Assembly (NCBI RefSeq): GCF_030645195.1
Contig: NZ_JAUSLW010000204.1
Coordinates: 1 to 64,000, forward strand
DNA: 64,000 nt
Origin: Phenylobacterium sp.
GTDB lineage: Bacteria > Pseudomonadota > Alphaproteobacteria > Caulobacterales > Caulobacteraceae
Direction of reading: 5' to 3'
Made by a program: the position numbers and the translations under genes. A model generated the notes under the pieces. The model saw nothing but the letters and a program-made list of their open reading frames with translations. It was not told where the DNA came from and did not search any database. Within the stretch, counting starts at the first letter, position 1, and every line of letters starts with the position of its first letter. Below are positions 41,350 through 49,868 of the stretch, piece after piece.

Positions 41350-42743
41350 GATCCTCCTCCGTCTGCCCGATGAAGGGCGAAGGCAACGGCCGACACCAGC
41401 TCATTTTCGGGATGGAAGCCGGCCGCATGGAGCGCAGCGAGGATCGCTTCGAAGTCGCGATAGGTGACGGGAGCCGTTTCGCTTAACTGCGCCAAACCCT
41501 CGATCTGAGCGGCGAGACTTTCGATGGTGCGCTGTCGAGCAGCAGCTTCGTCTGGGCTCGGCATCCGCGCACCGTCCCATACGGAGATCGCGGAGTGAGC
41601 GCGCGTATTGGCGCTGATGGCACGCAGGGCGTCGGCTGCCGTGACGATGAGCAAATAGTTGGTGCTGCGCCCACCGGCGTTGTCCCTGACGAGGATGCGC
41701 CGGCGGACGAGATCGTCGATGTCGCGGAGCGCGGTGTCGGTGGAAGTCTTCGTGATCTTGGCCCACTTGGACGTGGTCATCTTGCCTTCAAAGCCTTCGA
41801 GCAGCCGGTTGATGACCGCCGTCTGGCGCTCGTTGAGAGGCTGGCCGGCCAGCGTTTCCCAGAAGCGCCCCTTTCGTAGGACATTGGCGAGAATGGCCTC
41901 AGCGCCATCGAAGGCGCGGTCCAGGCAGGCCAGGAACCATTGAAGCCAGGCGGTGATATCGAGGTCGCCTTTTTGGGTGGCTTCCAGAATGTCGTAGTAG
42001 GCGCTCCGCTCGATACGGATCTGGCCCGACATGCTGTAAAATCGTTGCGGACTGTTCTCGGAACGGGCGAGAGCCAGGTCGGCGATAGCGCGCGCGATCC
42101 GCCCGTTGCCGTCATCGAACGGGTGAATGGTGACGAACCACAGATGCGCGACGGCTGCCTTCAAGATGGGGTCGATGGGCGCATCGCCGCCAAACCAGTC
42201 GAGGAAGGCTTGCATGTCGTGAGCGAGGCGGTCCGCGGCTGGCGCTTCGTAGTGGACGCGCTCACGGCCTATCGGTCCTGAGACGACTTGCATGGGACCC
42301 GAGGTGGCGTCGCGCCACCCGCCGACGATGATCTTGGACATGCCACTGCGCCCGGTTGGAAACAGGGCCGCGTGCCAGGCGAAGAGCCGCTCCTGGGTGA
42401 GTGGCATCTGATAGCTTTGGGTGGCGTCGAGCATCATTTCGACGACACCTTCGACGTTGCGGTCTGCGGGCGCGAGCGCGCCGATATCCATGCCAAGCCG
42501 GCGGGCGATCGAGGAACGAACCTGCTCCTTGTCGAGGAGTTCGCCTTCGATCTCGCTGGACTTGAGAACGTCCTCAGTGAGCGTTTCGAGGACGGCCTCG
42601 GCGCGATGTTGGAAGCCGAGGGCTTCCATCCGGCCGAGCAGCTTGCCTTGCCGCAAACGCACGGCGGCGAGCTGCTCTTGCAGCCGCTTTGCGTCCCACG
42701 TCAGCGTGGGCCAGCCGTCTAGTTCATGGATATAAGTCGCCAT
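41346..42743 (-). CDS. Fic family protein (DUF4172-type N-terminus)
   Basis: YIHELDGWPTLTWD; FVTIHPFDDGNGRIARAIADL (HPFx[D/E]GNGR Fic motif). Confidence 0.95.
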   Translation of the reverse strand: MATYIHELDGWPTLTWDAKRLQEQLAAVRLRQGKLLGRMEALGFQHRAEAVLETLTEDVLKSSEIEGELLDKEQVRSSIARRLGMDIGALAPADRNVEGVVEMMLDATQSYQMPLTQERLFAWHAALFPTGRSGMSKIIVGGWRDATSGPMQVVSGPIGRERVHYEAPAADRLAHDMQAFLDWFGGDAPIDPILKAAVAHLWFVTIHPFDDGNGRIARAIADLALARSENSPQRFYSMSGQIRIERSAYYDILEATQKGDLDITAWLQWFLACLDRAFDGAEAILANVLRKGRFWETLAGQPLNERQTAVINRLLEGFEGKMTTSKWAKITKTSTDTALRDIDDLVRRRILVRDNAGGRSTNYLLIVTAADALRAISANTRAHSAISVWDGARMPSPDEAAARQRTIESLAAQIEGLAQLSETAPVTYRDFEAILAALHAAGFHPENELVSAVAFALHRADGGGS

Positions 42744-42774
42744 AATCACCGCTCCTTGTGCGGCGATTATGGCG
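42738..42774 (-). promoter_or_regulatory. Inverted repeat / mRNA hairpin over fic SD and start codon
   Basis: Minus-strand CGCCATAATCGCCGC-ACAAGGA-GCGGTGATTATGGCG, 15-bp stem (one G-U), SD in loop, ATG in stem. Confidence 0.7.
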
Positions 42775-42877
42775 ATTATTCACCGCAAACGCAAGAATAA
42801 TCCCCGCACGCTGCGCGGTGAATGGAGCGCGCATTCACCGCATCCAGCCCGTGGTTGGAGCTGCCCGGGGGCCTCCC

Positions 42878-42899
42878 CCCATACATCGCGATGTATGGG
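42878..42899. repeat. 22-bp perfect palindrome CCCATACATCGCGATGTATGGG
   Basis: Direct reading. Confidence 0.9.
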
Positions 42900-43096
42900 A
42901 ACCACCCCGATGCGAAGGATCGAAGGTCGAATCGGGGCGAAGCGCCAGGGGTGTCGGGGCGTGCGCGAAGCGCCCTGACCAGGGTTCGGGACTGGTCCCG
43001 TTCTGCCGCTGGTAGCGGAGCCTAAGCGGTGGATCGCGGGGGTGTGGGGGCGGCGTGTTAGCCCCCGACCGGCTCGGCCGTACTGTTGCCGCCAAG

Positions 43097-43111
43097 ACTC
43101 AACGGTTGAGT
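43097..43111. repeat. Palindrome ACTCAACGGTTGAGT upstream of relaxase (half-site again at 43126)
   Basis: Direct reading. Confidence 0.85.
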
Positions 43112-43240
43112 AAATAGCCCCACATACTCAACCTTTGCGTGAACAACTTCGTGGGCACATCGCTGGCGATGTATAAGTGCACACATCTCGCTTTTCTTCT
43201 GTCTTGGTTCACGTCTTGGCTGGCGAAAGGACGGTCGGGT

Positions 43241-44227
43241 TTGGCGGTCTACCACCTCAGACTCAAGGTGCATTCCCGTTCCCTTGGGCGCGCTGCCCGG
43301 GCGGGCGGGGCTACCCGTCGCTCCGCGGTCGCTGCCGCCGCGTACCGATCCGGCCAACGCCTTTACGACGATTCCCAGGGCAAGTGGTTCAGCTTCGACA
43401 AGCCCGATGTCGTCTACACCGAGATCATGCTGCCGAGCGCGGATGCGCCGGCATGGATGTCGGACCGGCAGACGCTGTGGAACGTCGTTGAGCGCTGCGA
43501 GAAGCGCCTCGACGCCCAGCTCTGCCGCGAGGTCGAACTGACCTTGCCGCGTGAGCTGACACCGGAGCAGAGGATCGACCTGGTCCGGCGGTTCGTCGCC
43601 GAGGAGTTCGTCAGCAAGGGCATGGTGGCCGACATCTCGGTGCATGTGCCCGACGCCGCCGATGGCCGCGAGCAGCCCCACGCGCATGTGCTGCTGACCC
43701 TGCGGCGGCTCGACCCCGCGTCGCCGACCGGGTTCTCCGCCACCAAGGAGCGCGACTGGAACGAGCGCGAGGACATTGCGCGCTTCGTGGCCGAGGCGCG
43801 TAAGCGGTTCAACAACACCGGGCTCGATTCCGACAAGGCGGCGCTGGAAGCTGCCGAGGCGCTGCGCAACGTGAATGTCTGGCGTGCCGAATGGGCGGCC
43901 TATGCGAACCGCGCCCTGGCGGCGGTGGGCTCCGAGGCGCGGATCGATCACCGGACACTGGAGAAGCAGGGGATCTTCCGCGCGCCGCAGATCAGTCTCG
44001 GCATCGCCCGCCATATCGAGAAGGCCTACGGATACCTGAAGGAGCGCATCACCCAGTGGGTGGCGATCAAGCATCGCGCCGACCTCTACGAGGAGGTCGA
44101 GCACTACAAGCGCCGCGACCCCGTGAAGCTCGCCGAATTTGTGCTGCGCCTGGCCGACATGGCCGAGGGGTTCGCGGCGTCATTCCGCAAACAACCTGAC
44201 ATCCCGGAGGTGCCGCATGACCGATGA
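43241..44227 (+). CDS. MobA/MobL family relaxase
   Basis: AVYHLRLKVHSRS..ATRRSAVAAAAYRSGQRLYDD; EVELTLPRELTPEQRIDLVRRFVAEEFVSKGMVADISVHVPD; QPHAHVLLTLR. Confidence 0.95.
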   Translation: MAVYHLRLKVHSRSLGRAARAGGATRRSAVAAAAYRSGQRLYDDSQGKWFSFDKPDVVYTEIMLPSADAPAWMSDRQTLWNVVERCEKRLDAQLCREVELTLPRELTPEQRIDLVRRFVAEEFVSKGMVADISVHVPDAADGREQPHAHVLLTLRRLDPASPTGFSATKERDWNEREDIARFVAEARKRFNNTGLDSDKAALEAAEALRNVNVWRAEWAAYANRALAAVGSEARIDHRTLEKQGIFRAPQISLGIARHIEKAYGYLKERITQWVAIKHRADLYEEVEHYKRRDPVKLAEFVLRLADMAEGFAASFRKQPDIPEVPHDR

Positions 44228-44690
44228 CTTTGACAAAGTGTTTGGGGCGCGGCCGACGCCTCGCCCGTCATTCACCGACCGCCTCGCCCGCGAGCAGGGC
44301 TTGCCCGATGGCATGCCCAAGGAGGGTGTCGCCGGATCGGGGCCCTACAAGCCTTATGGGTTCCTGCCGACCGGCAACGTCGGCGAGCATTGCGAGGTGC
44401 GCAGTTGGGTGGCCGGCACGGAGACCGCCGAGGGCATTTCCTTCCCCTACCGGTTTCTGATGCACACGCGTTTTGTGGGTGAAGAGCAGCTCCGCCTCTT
44501 CCTGCCCGACTGCATCGTGGTGATCGACGGCAAGGGCCTGCGGGAGCTCCGTGAGAAGTTGGGCCGTCAGATCGTGACCTTCATTCAGCAATGGAACCCG
44601 CGTGTTTGGCCCGCTCCGCCAGTCGGCGAGCCAATTGTCGAGCGGATCGAAATCTTGCGGCCCGTGGAAGCACCCATTCGGACAAGGTAA
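44217..44690 (+). CDS. relaxase-linked hypothetical protein
   Basis: MTDDFDKVFGARPTPRPSFTDRLAREQGL; ATGA overlap with relaxase; C-terminal homologue remnant at 46530-46624. Confidence 0.75.
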   Translation: MTDDFDKVFGARPTPRPSFTDRLAREQGLPDGMPKEGVAGSGPYKPYGFLPTGNVGEHCEVRSWVAGTETAEGISFPYRFLMHTRFVGEEQLRLFLPDCIVVIDGKGLRELREKLGRQIVTFIQQWNPRVWPAPPVGEPIVERIEILRPVEAPIRTR

Positions 44691-44862
44691 CAGACCTATT
44701 GGTGAGGGTTGTGGAGGTGGCTTGCAGCGGTCTTTTGCAGACTACCCCGTAGCGAGAAACGGGGACATTCAGTCCCAAAGTTCCCGATGACAAATCCTTT
44801 GCTTCGCACTATGCAATTACCCCCCGTCTCGATCGTGGGCGCTATGCTCACCAGTAAATGAT

Positions 44863-45768
44863 GTGGCCATGCCCGATGCAGCCCAAGGAATCATTTCGGC
44901 GCGCCCGTCCGCGTTGACGCAAGATTTTGGCCGCGTCGGCACTTGGGCCTACGTGATACGAAGGCTTCGCTCCAAGCGACTGATCGACCTTGAAACGGCG
45001 AAATACCTCAATCGCGCATTCTATAATTACTTCAAGTATATTTACCGGGTAGATCCATTTGACACCAATGAGCGTATTCGACATTTAAATATAAGGGGCG
45101 CGATTCAAGGGTATTTTAATACCCTGGAGAAATATGTAAGTTATACATCCAGCAATGATATTGTTGCGGAAGATGAGATTGCTGATACAATAAGGCAGCT
45201 TATTAATATTGCCGAGTCGGTAAGCCGGATATATTTTATAAACAATAGAGTTGTTATAGAAGAAGAGTATACATTTGACCCTAATGCCAGTCTGGAGCAG
45301 AAGCTCGCTTGGCTAGATGCGCACGCGCAGCGCCATCCGGGGCAGCCCATTTCCCGGCACGTAGTTTCGCTGTTTCCTGAGCTAAACCCGAGAGTGGCCA
45401 ATCAAGAGGCGCGCCCGGAGCCGCCGACCGCAGCTCCCGCTAGTTGGGCTAGTGACAAGCTGGCCGGCGAGACGCCGCCGAGCTTCATCAAGCGCCACTA
45501 CGATCCTTGGCTCGGCGAAGGCCTGACCCGCGCCGACATACGTCGTCTTGATCCGAAGCTCTACGAGGCGCTCGCGAACTGGCTGAAGAGGCACTCGATG
45601 CCTGACGACCTGGATCTGCCAACCTTGCGCGAGCAAAATGATCGATGGGTTGACCGAGTGGAGCAAGACGGCTTGGCGGCAATGCCCTCCGCGCCTCGGG
45701 ATCTTGCCCGCTTGGGGATGGCCATGAGTCGCCGCGCCAGAAGGGGCAAGGCCTCCCCCGAGAGGTGA
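44863..45768 (+). CDS. hypothetical chimeric cargo protein (AT-rich N-terminus, GC-rich tail)
   Basis: ORF with a sharp composition change near 45290. Confidence 0.65.
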   Translation: MAMPDAAQGIISARPSALTQDFGRVGTWAYVIRRLRSKRLIDLETAKYLNRAFYNYFKYIYRVDPFDTNERIRHLNIRGAIQGYFNTLEKYVSYTSSNDIVAEDEIADTIRQLINIAESVSRIYFINNRVVIEEEYTFDPNASLEQKLAWLDAHAQRHPGQPISRHVVSLFPELNPRVANQEARPEPPTAAPASWASDKLAGETPPSFIKRHYDPWLGEGLTRADIRRLDPKLYEALANWLKRHSMPDDLDLPTLREQNDRWVDRVEQDGLAAMPSAPRDLARLGMAMSRRARRGKASPER

Positions 45769-45869
45769 TACCTAATTAGTACGAACGTGGTTGACCGACT
45801 GTAAGGCTTAGCGCATGTTTCCCTTGCCGCGCGAGCAATGGGTGTTGCGGGCAATCAAGGGACTGGAAG

Positions 45870-46343
45870 ATGAGTAACGGCGGAAACGCCGACGGATGGC
45901 GTGCGCCTATCCCGTCGGAAATGCACAACACTGTCATCTTGGCCGCGCTCGGCCTTGGCTTCGTTGGACTCTTCGGAGCCTTCCAAGCGCACGCTGACGT
46001 CGCGGTCATTGTCGCGGCGTGGGCGACGATGTTCGTAACACTCGCCCGTCAGGCGGGAAATGCAATGAGCCGAGACGCGGCGCTCAAAGTCGCTGCCGGC
46101 GTGATCGTGGGAATTGGTGGAATGGCCATGGGCATCAAGGTCGCCAACAATTGGCTTGCCTACACGGGCGTTGGAACCATTCCGGCGATGATCTGCAACG
46201 CTGGCACCAACGGCTTTGTAACCTACATCATCGGGCGATCTGCCGCGCGCGTATTCCTCACGTCAGACGCCAGTGCGACTGTCGAACAGATGATTAGAGG
46301 GATCATCCGTCTCTTTCTGCCGTCGGGCCATCGCCCTTCATGA
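45870..46343 (+). CDS. hypothetical multi-TM membrane protein
   Basis: Hydrophobic segments NTVILAALGLGFVGLFGAF, AAGVIVGIGGMAMGI. Confidence 0.65.
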   Translation: MSNGGNADGWRAPIPSEMHNTVILAALGLGFVGLFGAFQAHADVAVIVAAWATMFVTLARQAGNAMSRDAALKVAAGVIVGIGGMAMGIKVANNWLAYTGVGTIPAMICNAGTNGFVTYIIGRSAARVFLTSDASATVEQMIRGIIRLFLPSGHRPS

Positions 46344-46396
46344 GAGGCATGACTCCCCGGTGAATGACCGCAGATGTCCATGCGCCAGTGTCATTG

Positions 46397-46424
46397 AATG
46401 CCCCGCTCTTGCGAGCGGGGCATT
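46397..46424. terminator. Rho-independent terminator-like hairpin
   Basis: AATGCCCCGCT-CTTGCG-AGCGGGGCATT followed by CTTGTCTT. Confidence 0.75.
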
Positions 46425-46442
46425 CTTGTCTTGGGGTTTGTT

Positions 46443-46510
46443 CTAACGTCGCCGGAACAGCGGCGAGCAATATTCCGGGAGGGCATTGTAGCCCCCCCCT
46501 GCAACACTGG
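46443..46510 (-). pseudogene. C-terminal remnant homologous to the 3' end of CDS 47622-48194
   Basis: Translates GGGYNALPEYCSPLFRRR* vs EAYSALPEYCWGLFRQP. Confidence 0.8.
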
Positions 46511-46529
46511 TGACCGACGAGCTGGCGGG

Positions 46530-46624
46530 GCACAATCCGCGTGTCTGGCCGGCTCCACCGTCTGGCGAGCCGATCATTGAGCGGATTGAGGTGGTGCGGC
46601 CGGAAGCACTGAATGGCCGCACTT
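46530..46624 (+). pseudogene. C-terminal remnant homologous to the 3' end of CDS 44217-44690
   Basis: Translates NPRVWPAPPSGEPIIERIEVVRPEALNGRT* vs NPRVWPAPPVGEPIVERIEILRPVEAPIRTR*. Confidence 0.85.
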
Positions 46625-46704
46625 AGTAATATTCAGTCGTAAAAGATGAATATATTGAACGTGCTTGTTGAATAAATGGCACCTACACAATACACTAAAG
46701 CTAT

Positions 46705-47487
46705 ATGAAAAATGGCTTTAGCTTAGTTGAGCTCTCTATCGTCCTCGTCATCCTCGGACTTTTGACCGGCGGTGTGCTGGCGGGAAAATCGCTGATCCGG
46801 GCGAGTGAGTTGCGGGCGGTTACTACGGAATATAATCGATATGTGTCCGCGACCTATTCTTTCCGCGACAAGTATTTCGGCTTACCTGGAGATTTTCGTG
46901 ATGCGACACGTTTTTGGGGTCGGCAAACTACCAATACAAACTGCGTAAGCAATAGCGGGGTAGCGTCAGCCACTACTGATGGTGTCTGCGATGGAAATGG
47001 CAACGGCCTGCTTGCGCAATCTCCAGGGTTAGAAGAACCGGGCGAAATGCACCAGTTTTGGCGCCAACTCTCGGCTGCAGGTTTGGTCGAGGGCACCTAC
47101 ACCGGCCTCGCCGCCCCAGCAAGCTATTGCCCGACTTGCAACGATTGGTACCGCACGGCAGCGGGTGTCAATGTACCTGCCTCTAAATTTCCCAAAGGGG
47201 GATGGTCGGCCTTCACCTATAACGTGACCTCCCAGATGTTTGATCCTCTCGGGGGTACGCATCTATTTATTGGTAATAATGGTCATTTTTCTTCTGCCGG
47301 AATTATGCCTGCAGCAGATGCGTGGAACATCGATACAAAGATGGATGACGGCAAGCCGGCGACAGGCAAGGTTGCCACTTGGAAAACCACAATGAACGCA
47401 TGCGCAAGCAGCGACACGCAGAGTGCTGAGTACCTCTTAAGTAGTAGCAGCACAAGTTGCGCGTTGATTTTCCGTAACGTATTTTAG
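46705..47487 (+). CDS. prepilin-type N-terminal cleavage/methylation domain protein
   Basis: MKNGFSLVELSIVLVILGLLTGGVLAGKSL prepilin motif. Confidence 0.9.
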   Translation: MKNGFSLVELSIVLVILGLLTGGVLAGKSLIRASELRAVTTEYNRYVSATYSFRDKYFGLPGDFRDATRFWGRQTTNTNCVSNSGVASATTDGVCDGNGNGLLAQSPGLEEPGEMHQFWRQLSAAGLVEGTYTGLAAPASYCPTCNDWYRTAAGVNVPASKFPKGGWSAFTYNVTSQMFDPLGGTHLFIGNNGHFSSAGIMPAADAWNIDTKMDDGKPATGKVATWKTTMNACASSDTQSAEYLLSSSSTSCALIFRNVF

Positions 47488-47567
47488 AAAACCATACCTA
47501 TACCGTACTTTTCTCAAATCGGGCCCGGACAAACTTTGACCCTCGGCTAAGAAACCCGCAGAAAAAC

Positions 47568-47642
47568 TGGTGCTGCTGAGAAGAATCGAACTTCCGACCC
47601 CGTCATTACCAATGACGTGCTTTACCACTGAGCTACAGCCGC
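47568..47642 (-). tRNA. degenerate tRNA-Thr(GGT)
   Basis: GCGGCTGTAGCTCAGTGGTAAAGCACGTCATTGGTAATGACGGGGTCGGAAGTTCGATTCTTCTCAGCAGCACCA; anticodon GGT; mismatches in acceptor and D stems. Confidence 0.7.
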
Positions 47643-48194
47643 AGGCTGCCGAAACAGTCCCCAGCAATACTCCGGGAGAGCGCTGTAGGCTTCCTGCAGC
47701 GCCGGTGACTGACGCGGAGCCGGAAGGCATACGCCGACCGTGACACGCTTCCCTTTCGCGCCTTTGGCGATGAGCGCCCCAAAACGCCGAAACACCCGGA
47801 ACAGGATGACCCCCGCCATGATGGCGCTCCCCAGCCAGAACAGGGCGATCACCAACTCATTGCCAGGCGCTTTGCCGAGGGCGAGTGCACCTTGCGCGAA
47901 GAACAGCCAGACAATGCCCCCCAGGACATAGCGCGCGCCGGGGATGTGCGGCAGGGAGAAGCCCTTGGGGGCTTCACCGCCCATTGCCTCCCACTCCATT
48001 TTCCAGAGCTGATAGCTCCGCAACTGGTCGTTGGCGCGCTTGCTGAGGATGCCAACCCCGAGGCAAGCGAGGGCTGGAATTCCCCCTTCGCCCGTGGTGA
48101 AGAACTGGACGCCAAACACGATCACGCCAACGCCGAGGAGCGCCATGACGAGGCCGTTGCCGACGAGGCGCGTGATGATGCCGGGGGGCCTCAT
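47622..48194 (-). CDS. hypothetical membrane protein linked to the coupling protein
   Basis: Hydrophobic segments; ATG overlaps TraD stop region. Confidence 0.65.
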   Translation of the reverse strand: MRPPGIITRLVGNGLVMALLGVGVIVFGVQFFTTGEGGIPALACLGVGILSKRANDQLRSYQLWKMEWEAMGGEAPKGFSLPHIPGARYVLGGIVWLFFAQGALALGKAPGNELVIALFWLGSAIMAGVILFRVFRRFGALIAKGAKGKRVTVGVCLPAPRQSPALQEAYSALPEYCWGLFRQPAAVAQW

Positions 48195-49762
48195 TGCTGG
48201 AACCGCACATGCAGGTAATTGCGGGCGCTATCGGCGAAGGACTTGCCGGCCTGGAACCAGACGCCGGTGACTTCGCCGCCGTTGGCCGGGCCGCCGGTCT
48301 TGAGGTGGCGGGCAAAGTCCGCCGGCTCGATCTCGTAATCCATGACCTCGCTGTAGCCGCCGCTGAAACTGTCACTGGTGTTGAGGCCGCGATTGCGGCC
48401 CCAATTGTCGCCACCGCCGCGGTTGCTGCCGGAACTCCAGGACGAGGAACCGTTGCCCTTGCCGTCCGACGAGCCGCCGTAGGAGGAATTGGTTCCCCAG
48501 TTGCTGTTCTCACCGGCGCTCATGCCCATGGAGTTGCCGGAGCTGCCGCCCTCGCTATAGCTGCCGCGCCGCTGGATGCAGCGGCCGATCGTGTCGGCGG
48601 CCCAGCGGTTGGTCTCCGGATCGGCCGAATTGTGGAAGATCTTGGTGACGAAGTTGGCGAGCAGCATGTCGGCTTTGTGCTTGGCCTGCTCGCCGCCCAT
48701 CTTGGCGTAGTAGGTCGGCAGGGACTGGGTGAGAAACACCGTGCAGGCCCGCGCCGACCGGCAGGCTGACTGGAAGTCGGTGTCGAACGCATTCACAAAA
48801 TACTGGCTCTCATCGGCCCACAGGAACACGGGCCGATCCCGATGGCGGGCCTCAAGCCCATTCCTCGCCAGCACGGCGCGCTGCCACATATATTTGAACA
48901 GCTGCTGGGCGATGATGCCGTCCTCATTCCAGGTCAGGGCCGACATATCCATGATGATGATCGCGCCATGGAAGGTCAGCTCGGGCACCAGTGTCGTCTC
49001 GGTGCAGAAGGCCCGGTTCAGTCGTCCGCGATTGAAGCGGTCGAGCGCGGTGGAGAGCGAGATCGCGATGTTGCTGCGGGTCTTGTTGTCGAGCTGGCCG
49101 TATTCGTCGCGCCAGTAGCCGGCGATCTTGTCGAAGTCGCCGGGGTAGAGGTCGTGGACCGGCTGGCGACGCGCCGTCGCCAGCATGTGGAACATGAACG
49201 AATGTTCCTGCCACTGCGGATCGCGGAGCTGGTCGAGCCCGTTGGGTGCGCTGGCCACGAAGCGGATGATGTCGGGGATCTGCACCGCACCGGTGGCCGC
49301 GAACAGGATCGGGATGGTGTTGCGCAGCACCTGCCGGGTGGCGTCTTCCCAGAAAGCCTCGCCGCCGCGTCCGGCGTTGGGGTTGGTGAGCCGCGCGGCA
49401 TCGAGAATGCGCATGAGGCATTCAACGACACTGCCCATGCCGTCGATGCCCTGGCGGGCCAGTTCATAAGTGATGAAGTTGAACCCACCGCCGCGCTCGC
49501 CGAACAGGATGACCGAGTTGGCCCGGCCATTCTCGTGGGCGTAGCGCACCCACTGCTCGACCTCGTCGGGCTTGGCGGCGAGCACCAGCCCGCCCATCCC
49601 GGCGCGCAGGTAGGCGGAGGCCAGCGCCTTGCCCGAGCCGGAGGTCTTCCCGGACCCGATACCGCCGAACACATGCACGCCCTGGCATGCATCCCGGAGG
49701 GTGAAGTTGTCCTGGGCCGATAGCCGCAGCAACGGCGTATCGAGATCGCTCACATAGCTCAT
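48191..49762 (-). CDS. TraD/VirD4-like type IV coupling protein ATPase
   Basis: GVHVFGGIGSGKTSGSGKALASAYLRAGMGGLVLAAKPDE Walker A; RPVFLWADESQYFV Walker B. Confidence 0.88.
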   Translation of the reverse strand: MSYVSDLDTPLLRLSAQDNFTLRDACQGVHVFGGIGSGKTSGSGKALASAYLRAGMGGLVLAAKPDEVEQWVRYAHENGRANSVILFGERGGGFNFITYELARQGIDGMGSVVECLMRILDAARLTNPNAGRGGEAFWEDATRQVLRNTIPILFAATGAVQIPDIIRFVASAPNGLDQLRDPQWQEHSFMFHMLATARRQPVHDLYPGDFDKIAGYWRDEYGQLDNKTRSNIAISLSTALDRFNRGRLNRAFCTETTLVPELTFHGAIIIMDMSALTWNEDGIIAQQLFKYMWQRAVLARNGLEARHRDRPVFLWADESQYFVNAFDTDFQSACRSARACTVFLTQSLPTYYAKMGGEQAKHKADMLLANFVTKIFHNSADPETNRWAADTIGRCIQRRGSYSEGGSSGNSMGMSAGENSNWGTNSSYGGSSDGKGNGSSSWSSGSNRGGGDNWGRNRGLNTSDSFSGGYSEVMDYEIEPADFARHLKTGGPANGGEVTGVWFQAGKSFADSARNYLHVRFQQ

Positions 49763-49868
49763 CGCCCCTCTCCCACCCCGAAATTCAACCGAGAGGATAA
49801 GAGAGTGGAACCTGCATCCTACAACTGAATACTACCTGCAAGGGTGCAATCCTCGGAGAGGACAGGCT

